DNA from: JAICXG01 sp036494545
GTDB taxonomy: Bacteria; Verrucomicrobiota; Verrucomicrobiia; Chthoniobacterales; UBA10450
Length of the DNA: 64,000 nt
Assembly: GCA_036494545.1 (NCBI GenBank)
Contig: DASXOB010000007.1
Location: forward strand, 124,001 to 188,000
Reading direction: 5' to 3'
This document shows, one piece after another, positions 10,491-18,260 of the stretch (the stretch's first letter is position 1; each line of letters opens with the position of its first letter). Under the pieces are notes generated by a model, which did not search any database, was not told the origin of the DNA, and saw only the letters and a program-made list of their open reading frames with translations. The translations under genes were made by a program, and so were the position numbers.

Positions 10491-10666
10491 CGCGCCTCTG
10501 TTAAGTGGGCAAGCGCTGCCATCACCTCAGATTCAAGGAACCGCGTACAACGCCCAAGCTTAACCGGTTTTGGAAGCTGCCCCTCTTGAACCCGCCGCCA
10601 CACCGTACGAGCGCAAATTCCGAATCGTTCCGCTACCTCGCTCACAGTCAGTAATCGCTCACGCAC
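10484..10666 (-). CDS. AlpA-like excisionase / HTH regulator
   Basis: This 60-residue single-domain protein reads LLTVSEVAERFGICARTVWRRVQEGQLPKPVKLG, a winged helix-turn-helix of the AlpA/excisionase type, then a strand with RFLESEV. Such proteins bind att or promoter DNA and control excision of integrated elements. It overlaps the integrase start by 7 bp and the upstream HTH gene by 8 bp, so the three genes form a tightly coupled minus-strand operon. A role as recombination directionality factor is inferred. Confidence 0.75.
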
Positions 10667-11147
10667 TGTGTTTCCCTACCTTTCCTTTCGCCTTTTGCTC
10701 GGCTCGTTTCTTCTTTACGTAGGGGCCTTGGAAACCACCTTGCCGCATCTGCAATGAGTCATGTTTCAAGGCCGCTTTCAGACCCGCCTTAAGCCGCGCC
10801 GGGCCCGACCTTGGAGGTCGCCCTGCCTTTAGCTCCTGCTCATTGCGTGCCCAGATCTCAGTCATCGAGACATACTTCCGTCCGAGAAACATGAAATCAG
10901 TTAGTTTCCCTAGGCGAACCAGCTCTCCAACACGCTTAGTGCTTACATCAAGAAGTAACGCCGCCTGGGCATGATTAAGCAGTCCCTTTTGTTTAACCAT
11001 GGCGTCGCTCATTCGTTGGAATTCCCCTTCAGCCTTTGCGCGCGCCTCCGCTCGTTCTTCTCTCGAACTCTGAAGGGCGAATGTGGATGAAATCGAAGTC
11101 GCTACCATTCCGTTAACCGTTACTTCAGATAACGTAATCGAAGTCAC
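10659..11147 (-). CDS. HTH domain protein, first gene of the integrase operon
   Basis: The 162-residue protein has a charged N-terminal helix (SSREERAEARAKAEGEFQR), a central excisionase-like HTH (LLNHAQAALLLDVSTKRVGEL, then FMFLGRKYVSMTEI; about 57-105), and a very basic Lys/Arg-rich C-terminal tail (residues 110-162). The HTH followed by a positively charged tail points to a DNA-binding regulator of the element. It overlaps the AlpA-like gene by 8 bp and is transcribed away from the HEPN-like gene across a structured 182-bp spacer. No named family was recognised. Confidence 0.6.
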   Translation of the reverse strand: MTSITLSEVTVNGMVATSISSTFALQSSREERAEARAKAEGEFQRMSDAMVKQKGLLNHAQAALLLDVSTKRVGELVRLGKLTDFMFLGRKYVSMTEIWARNEQELKAGRPPRSGPARLKAGLKAALKHDSLQMRQGGFQGPYVKKKRAEQKAKGKVGKHSA

Positions 11148-11231
11148 GTATATTGTCGAGAACTATTTTTTCATTAGTACGGGGAAGCGAAAATTATTCG
11201 CTAGGAGACCTTTTCTCCAGCCAGCATCGCA

Positions 11232-11283
11232 CTCCCCGAACAAGGGGCTCGCCGTCGCCCCTTGTAAATCCCCGCTCGGGGAG
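11232..11283. other. Complex inverted-repeat structure in divergent spacer
   Basis: CTCCCCGA (11232-11239) pairs with TCGGGGAG (11276-11283). The adjoining ACAAGGGGC (11240-11248) pairs with GCCCCTTGT (11257-11265), so a 17-nt left arm faces two separate right arms with a 10-nt bulge. The bulge side can also fold on its own as CCCCGCTCGGGG. It lies between the divergent regulator operon and the HEPN-like gene, where it could act as an operator, a structured RNA or a replication origin. Confidence 0.5.
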
Positions 11284-11329
11284 AACAACTTTACAACACT
11301 GTGGAAAACGTCCAAACAACCTTCGTTTA

Positions 11330-12694
11330 ATGAATAGAGAGCCAGATCAGACCGAAAAACCTGCTACTAAGCCAGCAACATCCGCGACGGAAAAGCCGCC
11401 ACCGGTGACAGCTATAGACAGGCTTATTTCAGACAAAGCCTCATCCTTGTCCCACCTAGAGTGCATCACCGAGATGTTCGAGGCACTCGTGCCAATTCTA
11501 AAAGAACAAGATCAGGCACGACAAATCCGAATGAAGGAACTCCTTCAACTTACAAGAGCCAATATACCCAACCCGCCAGATTCCAAGCTTAAGATCAAAA
11601 TCTCACTCGCTATCCTCGAAGAGCTTCTGGGGCACGCTCGAAAACTCAAACAAGCTGATCGAATGTTCCGGCAAAGCACTGTCACATCGATGGTTTCGAA
11701 TTTCGATGAGTTGCTAACTGCCGTCTTACGAACTGCCTTTTCAGCAAATCCGTCTTGGCTGTTAAATTCGGATCGGAAGCTCTCTTACGCTGAGATTCTA
11801 CAAAAGGAGTCCCTGGAGAAACTCAAAACGGAGATCATTTCAAAGGAGATCAATGAGTTGATGTACGATTCGCATCACGCGCAGCTCACCTTTATCGACG
11901 CCAAACTTAAATTAGGAATAGAAGCGAACTTCAAGGGTTGGTCAGAATTCCTCGAGATCACCGAGCGCCGCAATCTTTTCGTTCACACCGGTGGCGCGGT
12001 GTCTAACCAATATTTGGACAACTGCCGGAAATGGAAAATCTCGCTCGATCCTGAAATTGCTGAAGGCACACAATTGCAAGCATCGGATCATTACATCAAG
12101 AACGCGGTCGACTGCTTTTACGAACTTACTCTCCGGGTGGTACACGCTGCAGCCCGCCGTCTTTTTCCTGAAGCTCTTGAGAAGTTGGATAATGACCTAA
12201 ACGATGACGGCGTACTGCTCCTCACTAATGAGCAGTGGGCATTAGCGGAGCGCGTTTTTGAATACGCACTAGGAATTCCAACTGAGCTCCGCTCTCGAGG
12301 TCAGTTCGGCTGTCTTTTCCTTATCAATCTATGCATTGCGCTAAAATTTGGCGGCAAAGACTACACGGCGAAACTCAATTCAATTGACTGGAGTCCCTAC
12401 CATCCAAAGTTTCACTTGGCCGTTGCTGTCTTAGAAGACAGATTTGCCGATGCGGTCACTTTAATGCGTAGTCCTGCAGTCTTGCAGGCCGTGACTGAAC
12501 ATCATTTCAAAAGCTGGCCCCTTCTCAAAGAGTTTCGCAAGACCCCCGAATTTGAGGAGACGTTTAGACAGATATTCAACAAAGATTTCACCACGGAACT
12601 CCTGCAAGACGCCGCCGCGGAAATCAAAGAAGAGGAAAAATCGCCTCTGGAGCGCCGGCCGTCCTCCGAACGCTCACCAGAAGCTGGAACGTGA
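11330..12694 (+). CDS. HEPN-like protein, element cargo
   Basis: The start at 11330 (MNREPDQTEK) is chosen because the 59 upstream codons read through the structured spacer and look non-coding. The 454-residue, mostly helical protein has a Pro/Thr-rich N-terminus and a segment MVSNFDELLTAVLRTAF (about 121-137). It then reads FLEITERRNLFVHTGG (207-222), where R214-N-x3-H219 fits the Rx4-6H motif of HEPN ribonucleases of the RiboL-PSP/abortive-infection type. The C-terminal 230 residues are helical without a recognised domain. The base composition is visibly more AT-rich than that of neighbouring host genes. An anti-phage role is inferred from the motif and the mobile location. Confidence 0.6.
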   Translation: MNREPDQTEKPATKPATSATEKPPPVTAIDRLISDKASSLSHLECITEMFEALVPILKEQDQARQIRMKELLQLTRANIPNPPDSKLKIKISLAILEELLGHARKLKQADRMFRQSTVTSMVSNFDELLTAVLRTAFSANPSWLLNSDRKLSYAEILQKESLEKLKTEIISKEINELMYDSHHAQLTFIDAKLKLGIEANFKGWSEFLEITERRNLFVHTGGAVSNQYLDNCRKWKISLDPEIAEGTQLQASDHYIKNAVDCFYELTLRVVHAAARRLFPEALEKLDNDLNDDGVLLLTNEQWALAERVFEYALGIPTELRSRGQFGCLFLINLCIALKFGGKDYTAKLNSIDWSPYHPKFHLAVAVLEDRFADAVTLMRSPAVLQAVTEHHFKSWPLLKEFRKTPEFEETFRQIFNKDFTTELLQDAAAEIKEEEKSPLERRPSSERSPEAGT

Positions 12695-12726
12695 GTTAAG
12701 GTCTGCCCATCTAAAGATTGAACAAG

Positions 12727-13707
12727 CTATGACCCGTTTCCTTCGCTTTTACCGGCAACTGCTTCAGTTTCATTAGTAGGTTCGCCCCCGCGATCGGTCG
12801 AATCCTCGAGATTCTTAATTTCGGATAACGCAAGACCAAGTTTATGCAGATCGGGAAATTTCTCCTTCTGTTCGCTGGGCATATCTAACGCGGGATAAAT
12901 TCTTGCTTCATTCAAGAGCAAATCTGCCAGCAACCGGATCGAATGCTCGATTCGTGCCGTGCGCTCATGATCCCGACTTTCGAATGTTTCAGCATCTATT
13001 GCTCGCGCCTCCCGCTCAATCAGCATATTCAGCTCTTTTTCCGCCGCTTTTTCGAGCGCTTCCGCAAGCTCATTCTGAATCTTCAAACGCCGCGCATATT
13101 GTCCAAGAATGCGACCCTTCTGCATCTCCTGATACGCTAATGCGGCAGACTTAAGAGTCCTGCCAACCAGCGCGACCGCGGCTGTAGTCTTCAGCCAAAG
13201 AAATACCAGGAACGAGCCGGTTTCCCATGATCCAACCTGCAGCTCGCCACCAATTCCTTCTTCACTAACCAACTGCGCCAGAGCCTCTTCAACCTTGCTC
13301 AATAGCTCGACCAGCGATTCTAAATCGTTCCTCTGTGCTGGCAATTCGACTACGATACTTTCTTCATGGATAGGCGTTATCAGTGCCGGGATTACGTGAG
13401 TCAACCCGACAGCACACAGCCACACTTCATCCGACCAATCCTTGATTGTCTGAACCTCCGACTGGCCGAAACCCGAAGAGTCCCCTCCAACCTGCCATAA
13501 GGAGCTTTCACGCAAACGTTGAACTAAGAACATTAGGCCAGGTATGTCGGACACACTCTCGGCAAACCGCCTAAATTTGACTATGTTCTTGAGGACCGCC
13601 CCTTCACGCTCTAATCGCGACCCTTCTAAATCCGCATTTCTAAGCCGTGAATCGATTTCTCGAAGATTCATGCACAGGGTTCTGCCATTATCTGAGATGC
13701 AAGGCAA
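12727..13707 (-). CDS. Hypothetical protein with one membrane-like segment, element cargo
   Basis: This is a 326-residue protein of unknown family; the start may instead be the Met at 13671 (MNLREIDSRL). It has a mixed N-terminal half, then a hydrophobic stretch GSFLVFLWLKTTAAVALVG at about 168-186 preceded by VGSWETG. A long charged coiled-coil-like region (about 195-260, ending before RIEHSIRLLADLLL) and an acidic tail follow. It is convergent with the HEPN-like gene (33 bp apart) and lies downstream of Rep on the same strand. The membrane segment plus coiled coil would fit a membrane-associated effector or partner of the HEPN protein, but nothing in the sequence proves this. Confidence 0.5.
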   Translation of the reverse strand: MPCISDNGRTLCMNLREIDSRLRNADLEGSRLEREGAVLKNIVKFRRFAESVSDIPGLMFLVQRLRESSLWQVGGDSSGFGQSEVQTIKDWSDEVWLCAVGLTHVIPALITPIHEESIVVELPAQRNDLESLVELLSKVEEALAQLVSEEGIGGELQVGSWETGSFLVFLWLKTTAAVALVGRTLKSAALAYQEMQKGRILGQYARRLKIQNELAEALEKAAEKELNMLIEREARAIDAETFESRDHERTARIEHSIRLLADLLLNEARIYPALDMPSEQKEKFPDLHKLGLALSEIKNLEDSTDRGGEPTNETEAVAGKSEGNGS

Positions 13708-13755
13708 GTTTCGTTAGGCTAAGAACCGGATCCGGTCAAAGCGAGTCTTCAAGCA

Positions 13756-13790
13756 CCCGGCGGGCCGGCGCTGCGCGCCGGCCATCCGGG
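13756..13790. other. Strong GC hairpin downstream of rep
   Basis: GGCCGGCGC (13763-13771) and GCGCCGGCC (13775-13783) form a perfect 9-bp stem with a 3-nt loop, flanked by an outer CCCGG/CCGGG pairing. It lies in the 108-bp gap between the Rep gene and the membrane-protein gene. There is no T-run on either side, so a rolling-circle or single-strand origin is as plausible as a terminator. Confidence 0.5.
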
Positions 13791-13815
13791 ACCCTGAACG
13801 TCACGTTAACGGCGA

Positions 13816-14328
13816 TTACCGCGACCGTGCTAAACGTGCTGTCTCGTACCCTGATCGCCATCCGGCCACTTTCCAGACGCGATCAGCGAGCATCAGCTCG
13901 CAGGCTTTATCTGAAAACTTCGCGGACTCGTAAACGTCACCCCCGACACTTTCATCGAATCCGTTCCGTTTCAGAATATACGACCCAGCATTTAGTCTGG
14001 AATCGAACACGTGAATACGCGCCATTCCTCCGCCCAGCTTTTCCCATTTGTCCTGAAACCAAAAGCAAGTTGTCGGAATTACCACGCGCTCCGGTGCGCC
14101 TGCTAATAAGAAGTGGAAATGCCTTCGACCACCAACTTCGCCTTGCTCCTGCCGAAGACACCACAGGAGGTGCGGGAACTTGACCCCGAGAACCGCCTTG
14201 CTCTCGCGGAGCAGTGCGAAGTAAAGGCCGATTCGGACTCGCTCCGGCAATCGCTCTGTCTTGAACGTGAGCGTTCCGAAGAACTGCCAGCCGATGCGGC
14301 TCAATACGTGTATCTCGGGAACTTCCAT
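13816..14328 (-). CDS. HUH-type rolling-circle Rep protein
   Basis: The 170-residue protein shows the three Rep motifs in order: motif I WQFFGTLTF (14-22), motif II HFHFLLAG (70-77) with the metal-binding H70-x-H72, and motif III SYILKR (116-121) with candidate nucleophile Y117 and K120. Such endonucleases nick a plus origin and start rolling-circle replication of plasmids, ssDNA phages and satellites. It is short, and no helicase domain is present, so host helicase would be needed. It follows the small possible ssDNA-binding gene by 21 bp on the same strand, forming a compact replication module. Confidence 0.75.
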   Translation of the reverse strand: MEVPEIHVLSRIGWQFFGTLTFKTERLPERVRIGLYFALLRESKAVLGVKFPHLLWCLRQEQGEVGGRRHFHFLLAGAPERVVIPTTCFWFQDKWEKLGGGMARIHVFDSRLNAGSYILKRNGFDESVGGDVYESAKFSDKACELMLADRVWKVAGWRSGYETARLARSR

Positions 14329-14349
14329 TGAATCAAGATGCGTTAGGCG

Positions 14350-14640
14350 TCAGGCCGCGCGTGACTGCGCATTCGCCCCCAAACCCAGAATCTGACCTTT
14401 CGCACGCAGCCGACCGCCGAAAGCCGGCTCGAAACTCATGATTCCGAGCTGAACCGTTTTTCCGACTAATTTCCCGCCGTGCTGTTTCGCCTCTTCCTCG
14501 TTCAACACGAGGTCAAAGGTATTGATAAACGGATGCGAGCCGTCGAGATCGAGGCAACTGAGAATCGTTTGATCGACTCTGCCCCGCTTTCCCGTGTAAG
14601 ACTCGCTCCGCTCGCTGATTATCTGCGCTTTTGCCTGCAT
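14350..14640 (-). CDS. Small protein, possible ssDNA-binding protein
   Basis: The start at 14640 is fixed by a clear AAGGAG 6 bp upstream; longer frames read through the displaced integrase tail. The 96 residues begin MQAKAQIISERSESYTGKRG and are rich in beta-strands (DQTILSCLDLD, FINTFDLVLNEEEA, TVQLGIMSFEP, LRAKGQILGLG). This would suit a G5P- or OB-fold-like helix-destabilising protein. Its place directly upstream of an HUH Rep supports ssDNA binding during rolling-circle replication, but the family was not recognised from sequence alone. In the circular element its start would overlap the end of the full-length integrase frame. Confidence 0.5.
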   Translation of the reverse strand: MQAKAQIISERSESYTGKRGRVDQTILSCLDLDGSHPFINTFDLVLNEEEAKQHGGKLVGKTVQLGIMSFEPAFGGRLRAKGQILGLGANAQSRAA

Positions 14641-14788
14641 AGTTTCTCCTTTTTGTTTTTTGCCGACCGCCGAACGCGTCTGTGCGTCTGGCGAGAATGT
14701 TTGTGCTCGGGCAGAGATGTCCGAACGATTGCCAAAATTGCCTTCTGTAACGGAGCGGGAAGATGCGGCCACGCCGCGACCACCTCGC

Positions 14789-14814
14789 CGATTTCAGCCT
14801 CTGGCCTGAAATCG
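14789..14814. promoter_or_regulatory. 9-bp inverted repeat next to direct repeat
   Basis: CGATTTCAG (14789-14797) and CTGAAATCG (14806-14814) are perfect inverted copies around an 8-nt loop. They directly abut the right copy of the 20-bp repeat (14815-14834) and lie about 150 bp upstream of the small possible ssDNA-binding gene. This could be an operator or a recombination accessory site. Confidence 0.45.
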
Positions 14815-14834
14815 TGTGTCGCTATTTGTATCGG
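14815..14834. repeat. 20-bp direct repeat, right copy
   Basis: Exact copy of 9412-9431, in the same orientation. It lies 36 bp inside the right att core, next to a 9-bp inverted repeat, and is a candidate integrase arm site. Confidence 0.7.
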
Positions 14835-14870
14835 CTCGTGCGCAATTCCCTTAGAATCAGAACTTTCGTG

Positions 14871-14900
14871 ACAGGTTCGAACCCTGTATCGCGCACCATC
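14871..14900. repeat. attR core (30-bp direct repeat)
   Basis: Exact second copy of the tRNA-Val 3' end (T-arm to CCA plus TC), without the rest of the tRNA. It marks the right boundary of the element. The 161 bp from here to the carbonic anhydrase start show no gene. Confidence 0.92.
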
Positions 14901-15061
14901 TGAAGTGGCGTTCTAACGTCACGCTTTTTCGGTGGCTGAGACTTCGTTCTGAGCGGCGGTAGGACGACACGTTGAGTTCATCGCGCTCCAATGCGACCCA
15001 TAGGGGCTAAGCCTAAGGTCCTATTCGTGGGCCTCTTCTGCTTCGGTAGTTTACTTCCCAA

Positions 15062-15724
15062 ATGACACTGCATTTCAAACTCGCACTTGGTACGTTTCTT
15101 TGTTTGTTGAGCCTTATGACAGAGGTAACTGCCGCTGGACATGCTGCTTCGCCGGCCGACCCGAATGCCGCACTCACTACACTTAAGGAAGGCAACGCCC
15201 GTTTCGCCAGTAGCACAATGTCTGCCGGCAAACCGGTCGCCGCCAAGCGCGCAGAAACCGCCGACGGGCAGCATCCTTTTGCCGTCGTTCTTGGATGTGC
15301 GGACTCTCGCACCTCTCCCGAAATTATCTTCGACCAAACCATCGGCGACCTGTTCGTCGTTCGAACGGCTGGTAATCTGGTTGATGACCACGCTTTGGGA
15401 AGCATCGAATACGCCGTGGAACATCTTGGCACCCGTCTTATCGTTGTTCTTGGTCATACAAAATGCGGTGCCGTTACGGCTGCCATGGCCAGCGAGACAG
15501 CGCCAGGTCATATCGGCGCTCTGGTGCGTGATATCCAGCCGGCAGTGAAGGCGAGCAAAGGCAAAGGTGGAGATGCCACGAAACTCGCTGTGGCCGAGAA
15601 TGCCCGATTGATGGCGGAAAAGATTCGCCACGATGCCGAGCTCGGTGATCTCGCGAAAGAAGTTCGCATCATTTCTGCCGTCTATAATCTCGACACCGGC
15701 AAGGTTGAGTGGGCATCGGAATAG
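15062..15724 (+). CDS. Exported beta-class carbonic anhydrase
   Basis: Reversible hydration of CO2 to bicarbonate. The 220-residue protein begins with a signal peptide (LALGTFLCLLSLMTEVTAAG), so it probably acts in the periplasm, which is less common than the cytoplasmic form. Zinc ligands and the catalytic dyad are visible: C79-A-D81-S-R83 (VVLGCADSRTS) and H132-x-x-C135 (VLGHTKCGAV). SIEYAVEHLGTRLIVVLGH is typical of the class. It is the first host gene to the right of the integrated element. Confidence 0.9.
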   Translation: MTLHFKLALGTFLCLLSLMTEVTAAGHAASPADPNAALTTLKEGNARFASSTMSAGKPVAAKRAETADGQHPFAVVLGCADSRTSPEIIFDQTIGDLFVVRTAGNLVDDHALGSIEYAVEHLGTRLIVVLGHTKCGAVTAAMASETAPGHIGALVRDIQPAVKASKGKGGDATKLAVAENARLMAEKIRHDAELGDLAKEVRIISAVYNLDTGKVEWASE

Positions 15725-15875
15725 GAAAGGTCATCCAAGGCCCTTCTGCCCAAGTGGTCCGAGGTTTTGAGTCACCACTGTCCTCCGCTTGAGATGCGGT
15801 GCAGTTTCGAGTCAGAGTGGGCGCTAACTGTGTATCACGAGCACGATTACGCGTGGTCTTTGACTCCTTATCAGA

Positions 15876-17060
15876 TTAAGGCGCGAGGCGGTGATATTTC
15901 CGCAGGAGGTCGCGGAGTTTATCGTGCGGCAGCGCTTCCACACGGTGATCGTCACGTCCAACCATGGTCTGATTGTCGACCAGGGCATTGACGATCGCTT
16001 CCTCCACCGCTTGGACGGTGGCATCGAAAAGAGGATCCATTCTGTCGTTAGGCACGGTTTCCACGGTATGCGTTGGCTGCGCTGGATCCGCCGCGCCGCG
16101 ATTGGCCGTGGAAAAGGCGAGAAACAAGTCGCCCGAGCCATTGCCCGAAACGCTCCCGGTGCGCGCCAGACCAAGACTGGCGCGGCGCGCGAGTCGTTTC
16201 AATTGTCCGGGTAAGAGCGGCGCATCCGTGGCGATGACGATGATGATCGAGCCTGTCTCCTTTGGATAAACGTAACCGGGAATTTCCTTACCCACAGGAA
16301 TGCCGGCGATCGTGAGCTGAGGTCGCCGTCCACAATTAGCCTGCACAAAAGCACCTACAGTGTAACTCTGTTTGGGCTCCGCTGTGCCCGCGGTTGGAAC
16401 AACGCGCGACGCGGTCCCGTTTCCGCCCTTAAACTCATAACAAATCATCCCCGTCCCGCCGCCGACACTCCCTTCCTCGATCGGTCCGCTGTGCGCGCTG
16501 TCGAGCGCGTGTGCGACATCCGCAGGCGTGACATGAAACCCATTTGTATCGTTGAGCCAGCCGTCCCAGGTCTCGGCAACGACAGGCAAACTCCACCAGT
16601 AGCCAGTCTTATCCGCGCCACCTTGTTTGATTCGCCAGGCAATGACAGCATCGCGTGTAACTCCTACACTGTGAGTATTCGTCAGAACGATGGGTCCTTC
16701 CAGAAAGCCGCTCTCCTCGATCCACGCGGTACCGGTCATTTCGCCATTGCCGTTGAGACTGAAGTAACCGGCGTAAACAGGATCGTCGAGTGAATCGTGG
16801 CCGCGTGGCAGAACCGCGGTCACACCCGTGCGCACCGGACCTTTACCCGGGATAAGTCTTCCTTCGCCGCTGATCAGGGTGGTGTAACCAACCTCAACTC
16901 CCGCGACGTCGGTGATGGCATTGAGCTTTCCAGGAGTGCCGTCGAATGGAACCCCCAGGTCGCGGGCTCGCACGGCTGGTTTGGACGGCGGCGGAGATTG
17001 CGGCTCTCGCGCCAAAACTAAGCCAGGGAAAAGACATAGACTAACGAGTATAGATCTCAC
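15876..17060 (-). CDS. P1-family peptidase (DmpA-like), exported
   Basis: This is a self-processing Ntn-type aminopeptidase of the DmpA/BapA family. The 394 residues start with a signal peptide (ILVSLCLFPGLVLA). They then show the family opening RARDLGVPFDGTPGKLNAITDVAGVEVGYT (read in parts) and GSVGGGTGM, with FKGGNGTASR close to the usual autocleavage and nucleophile-serine region. Members cleave N-terminal D- or beta-amino acids or small peptides. The start overlaps the upstream oxidoreductase stop by 4 bp, so the two are co-translated. One exact copy of the dispersed 9-mer lies at 16045. Confidence 0.85.
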   Translation of the reverse strand: MRSILVSLCLFPGLVLAREPQSPPPSKPAVRARDLGVPFDGTPGKLNAITDVAGVEVGYTTLISGEGRLIPGKGPVRTGVTAVLPRGHDSLDDPVYAGYFSLNGNGEMTGTAWIEESGFLEGPIVLTNTHSVGVTRDAVIAWRIKQGGADKTGYWWSLPVVAETWDGWLNDTNGFHVTPADVAHALDSAHSGPIEEGSVGGGTGMICYEFKGGNGTASRVVPTAGTAEPKQSYTVGAFVQANCGRRPQLTIAGIPVGKEIPGYVYPKETGSIIIVIATDAPLLPGQLKRLARRASLGLARTGSVSGNGSGDLFLAFSTANRGAADPAQPTHTVETVPNDRMDPLFDATVQAVEEAIVNALVDNQTMVGRDDHRVEALPHDKLRDLLRKYHRLAP

Positions 17061-18097
17061 GGTAAGGGTTTCTTTTCGGATTCAACGCGAAGGACAATTT
17101 TGCCTCGGGTATGTCGAGTCGCGATTTGTTCCTGAGCTTTGGCGGCTTGCGCGATAGGAAAGACTTGAGTGACGACTGGCGTTAGTTTCTTTTCCTCAAT
17201 CAGCCGGGTAAGTTCGGCAAAGGTCTCGGCTTTTGGCGATGCCGAGATTGAAGCGCCGCGAATGGAATGCGCGGTAAGTGCGGCTTCATCCGGTTCACCG
17301 GCAATCGTGACGATGATACCGCCTTTCTTCACGACGCTGTAGGATCGAGTAAGAGTGTCACCGCCGACTGCATCCAAGACTACGTCAACATCCTTTACCA
17401 CATCTTCGAACCTTGTCTTTGTATAGTCGATCGTCTGATCGGCTCCGACGGTTTTCAAGAATGCCTGATTCGTGGTCGAAGCGGTCGCGATCACATGCGC
17501 GCCGAGTGCCTTTGCGATTTGAATAGCGATATGACCTACACCGCCCGAGCCGCCATGGATCAGCAGTGTCTGACCAGCTCGTAAGTGTGCGGTATCAACC
17601 AACGCCTGCCAGGCGGTCGAGCCTACTGCCGGGACCGCGGCCGCCTGTTCATAAGTTAGGGACGAAGGTTTGCGTGAGACCTCATTTTCCTTCGCGACCG
17701 CGAATTCGGCATAACCGCCTTCGCTGTGCAAGGTGAAGAAAGCATAGACCGGATCGCCCACTTTGAGTTTCGTGAAGTTCGTTCCGGTCTTCTCCACGAT
17801 GCCGGCCGCGTCCATCCCCGGAATCAGAGGCAGCGAGGTGTGGAAATACTCGGCATATTTTCCAGAGCGAATTGCGACATCGACTGGATTTACCGAGGCA
17901 GCCACGACACGGATCATTGCCTCATCGTCCTTTGGCTCGGGACGCGTTGTTTCTTCGAACTCAACCACCTCGGGTCCGCCATATCTATGCAGGACGATGG
18001 CTCTCATCTTTGGCGTGGACGGTTCCGGCTTTGGTGTTTCGCTGGCCTGTGTCACGAGAGCGCAGGCCCAGAGACAAGCTAACATTCGGATTTTCAT
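17057..18097 (-). CDS. Zinc-free MDR (quinone-oxidoreductase-like) with signal peptide
   Basis: The 346-residue medium-chain dehydrogenase/reductase reads MRAIVLHRYGGPEVVEFEE from residue 31, then VNPVDVAIRSGKY, PLIPGMDAAGIV and the NADPH-binding GGSGGVGHIAIQIAKALGA. No structural zinc Cys cluster is seen. The first 20 residues (MKIRMLACLWACALVTQAS) form a signal peptide, which is odd for an NADPH enzyme. A start at the inner Met would give the ordinary cytoplasmic form, but the region before it reads as coding. It is the first gene of a two-gene operon with the P1 peptidase. Confidence 0.82.
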   Translation of the reverse strand: MKIRMLACLWACALVTQASETPKPEPSTPKMRAIVLHRYGGPEVVEFEETTRPEPKDDEAMIRVVAASVNPVDVAIRSGKYAEYFHTSLPLIPGMDAAGIVEKTGTNFTKLKVGDPVYAFFTLHSEGGYAEFAVAKENEVSRKPSSLTYEQAAAVPAVGSTAWQALVDTAHLRAGQTLLIHGGSGGVGHIAIQIAKALGAHVIATASTTNQAFLKTVGADQTIDYTKTRFEDVVKDVDVVLDAVGGDTLTRSYSVVKKGGIIVTIAGEPDEAALTAHSIRGASISASPKAETFAELTRLIEEKKLTPVVTQVFPIAQAAKAQEQIATRHTRGKIVLRVESEKKPLP

Positions 18098-18260
18098 AAC
18101 TCAGAGTGGTGCGATCGCGTCGTCATACTTCTGCAGAAGGTGATCGATGTAAACGCTCTAACCTTCGACGAAGATGGCGCTCCCCAGAAGATGAGGATGG
18201 GAATGGACAGCCCGGGGCCGCGGTTTGCGGCTCTGTTGGACTCATGATAGGTAAGCCCCG

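Larger units (their letters stand above)
14619..14870 (-). pseudogene. Displaced 3' end of the integrase gene
   Basis: Joining the att core at 9246 to base 14870, as in the excised circle, keeps the integrase frame open from TGT (the Cys of RVRTC). It reads on through HESSDSKGIAHEPIQIATHD, then EIGEVVAAWPHLP and QKAILAIVRTSLPEHK, then a basic tail, to a TAA at 14619-14621. The AWPHLP...ILAIVRTS part looks like real protein and resembles C-terminal tails I recall from integrases of related phyla. There is no start codon of its own. It overlaps the first codons of the 96-residue gene in another frame. It is non-functional while integrated. Confidence 0.65.

Noticed and set aside
14860..14900. 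Second tRNA-Val gene at the right end of the element
   Set aside because: Only the T-arm and acceptor 3' strand are present; there is no D-arm or anticodon arm, so this is the attR copy of the core.
14978..15631. 217-codon minus-strand frame over the carbonic anhydrase
   Set aside because: The sense strand encodes an intact carbonic anhydrase with all zinc ligands; the antisense translation is Cys/Arg/Gly-rich noise.
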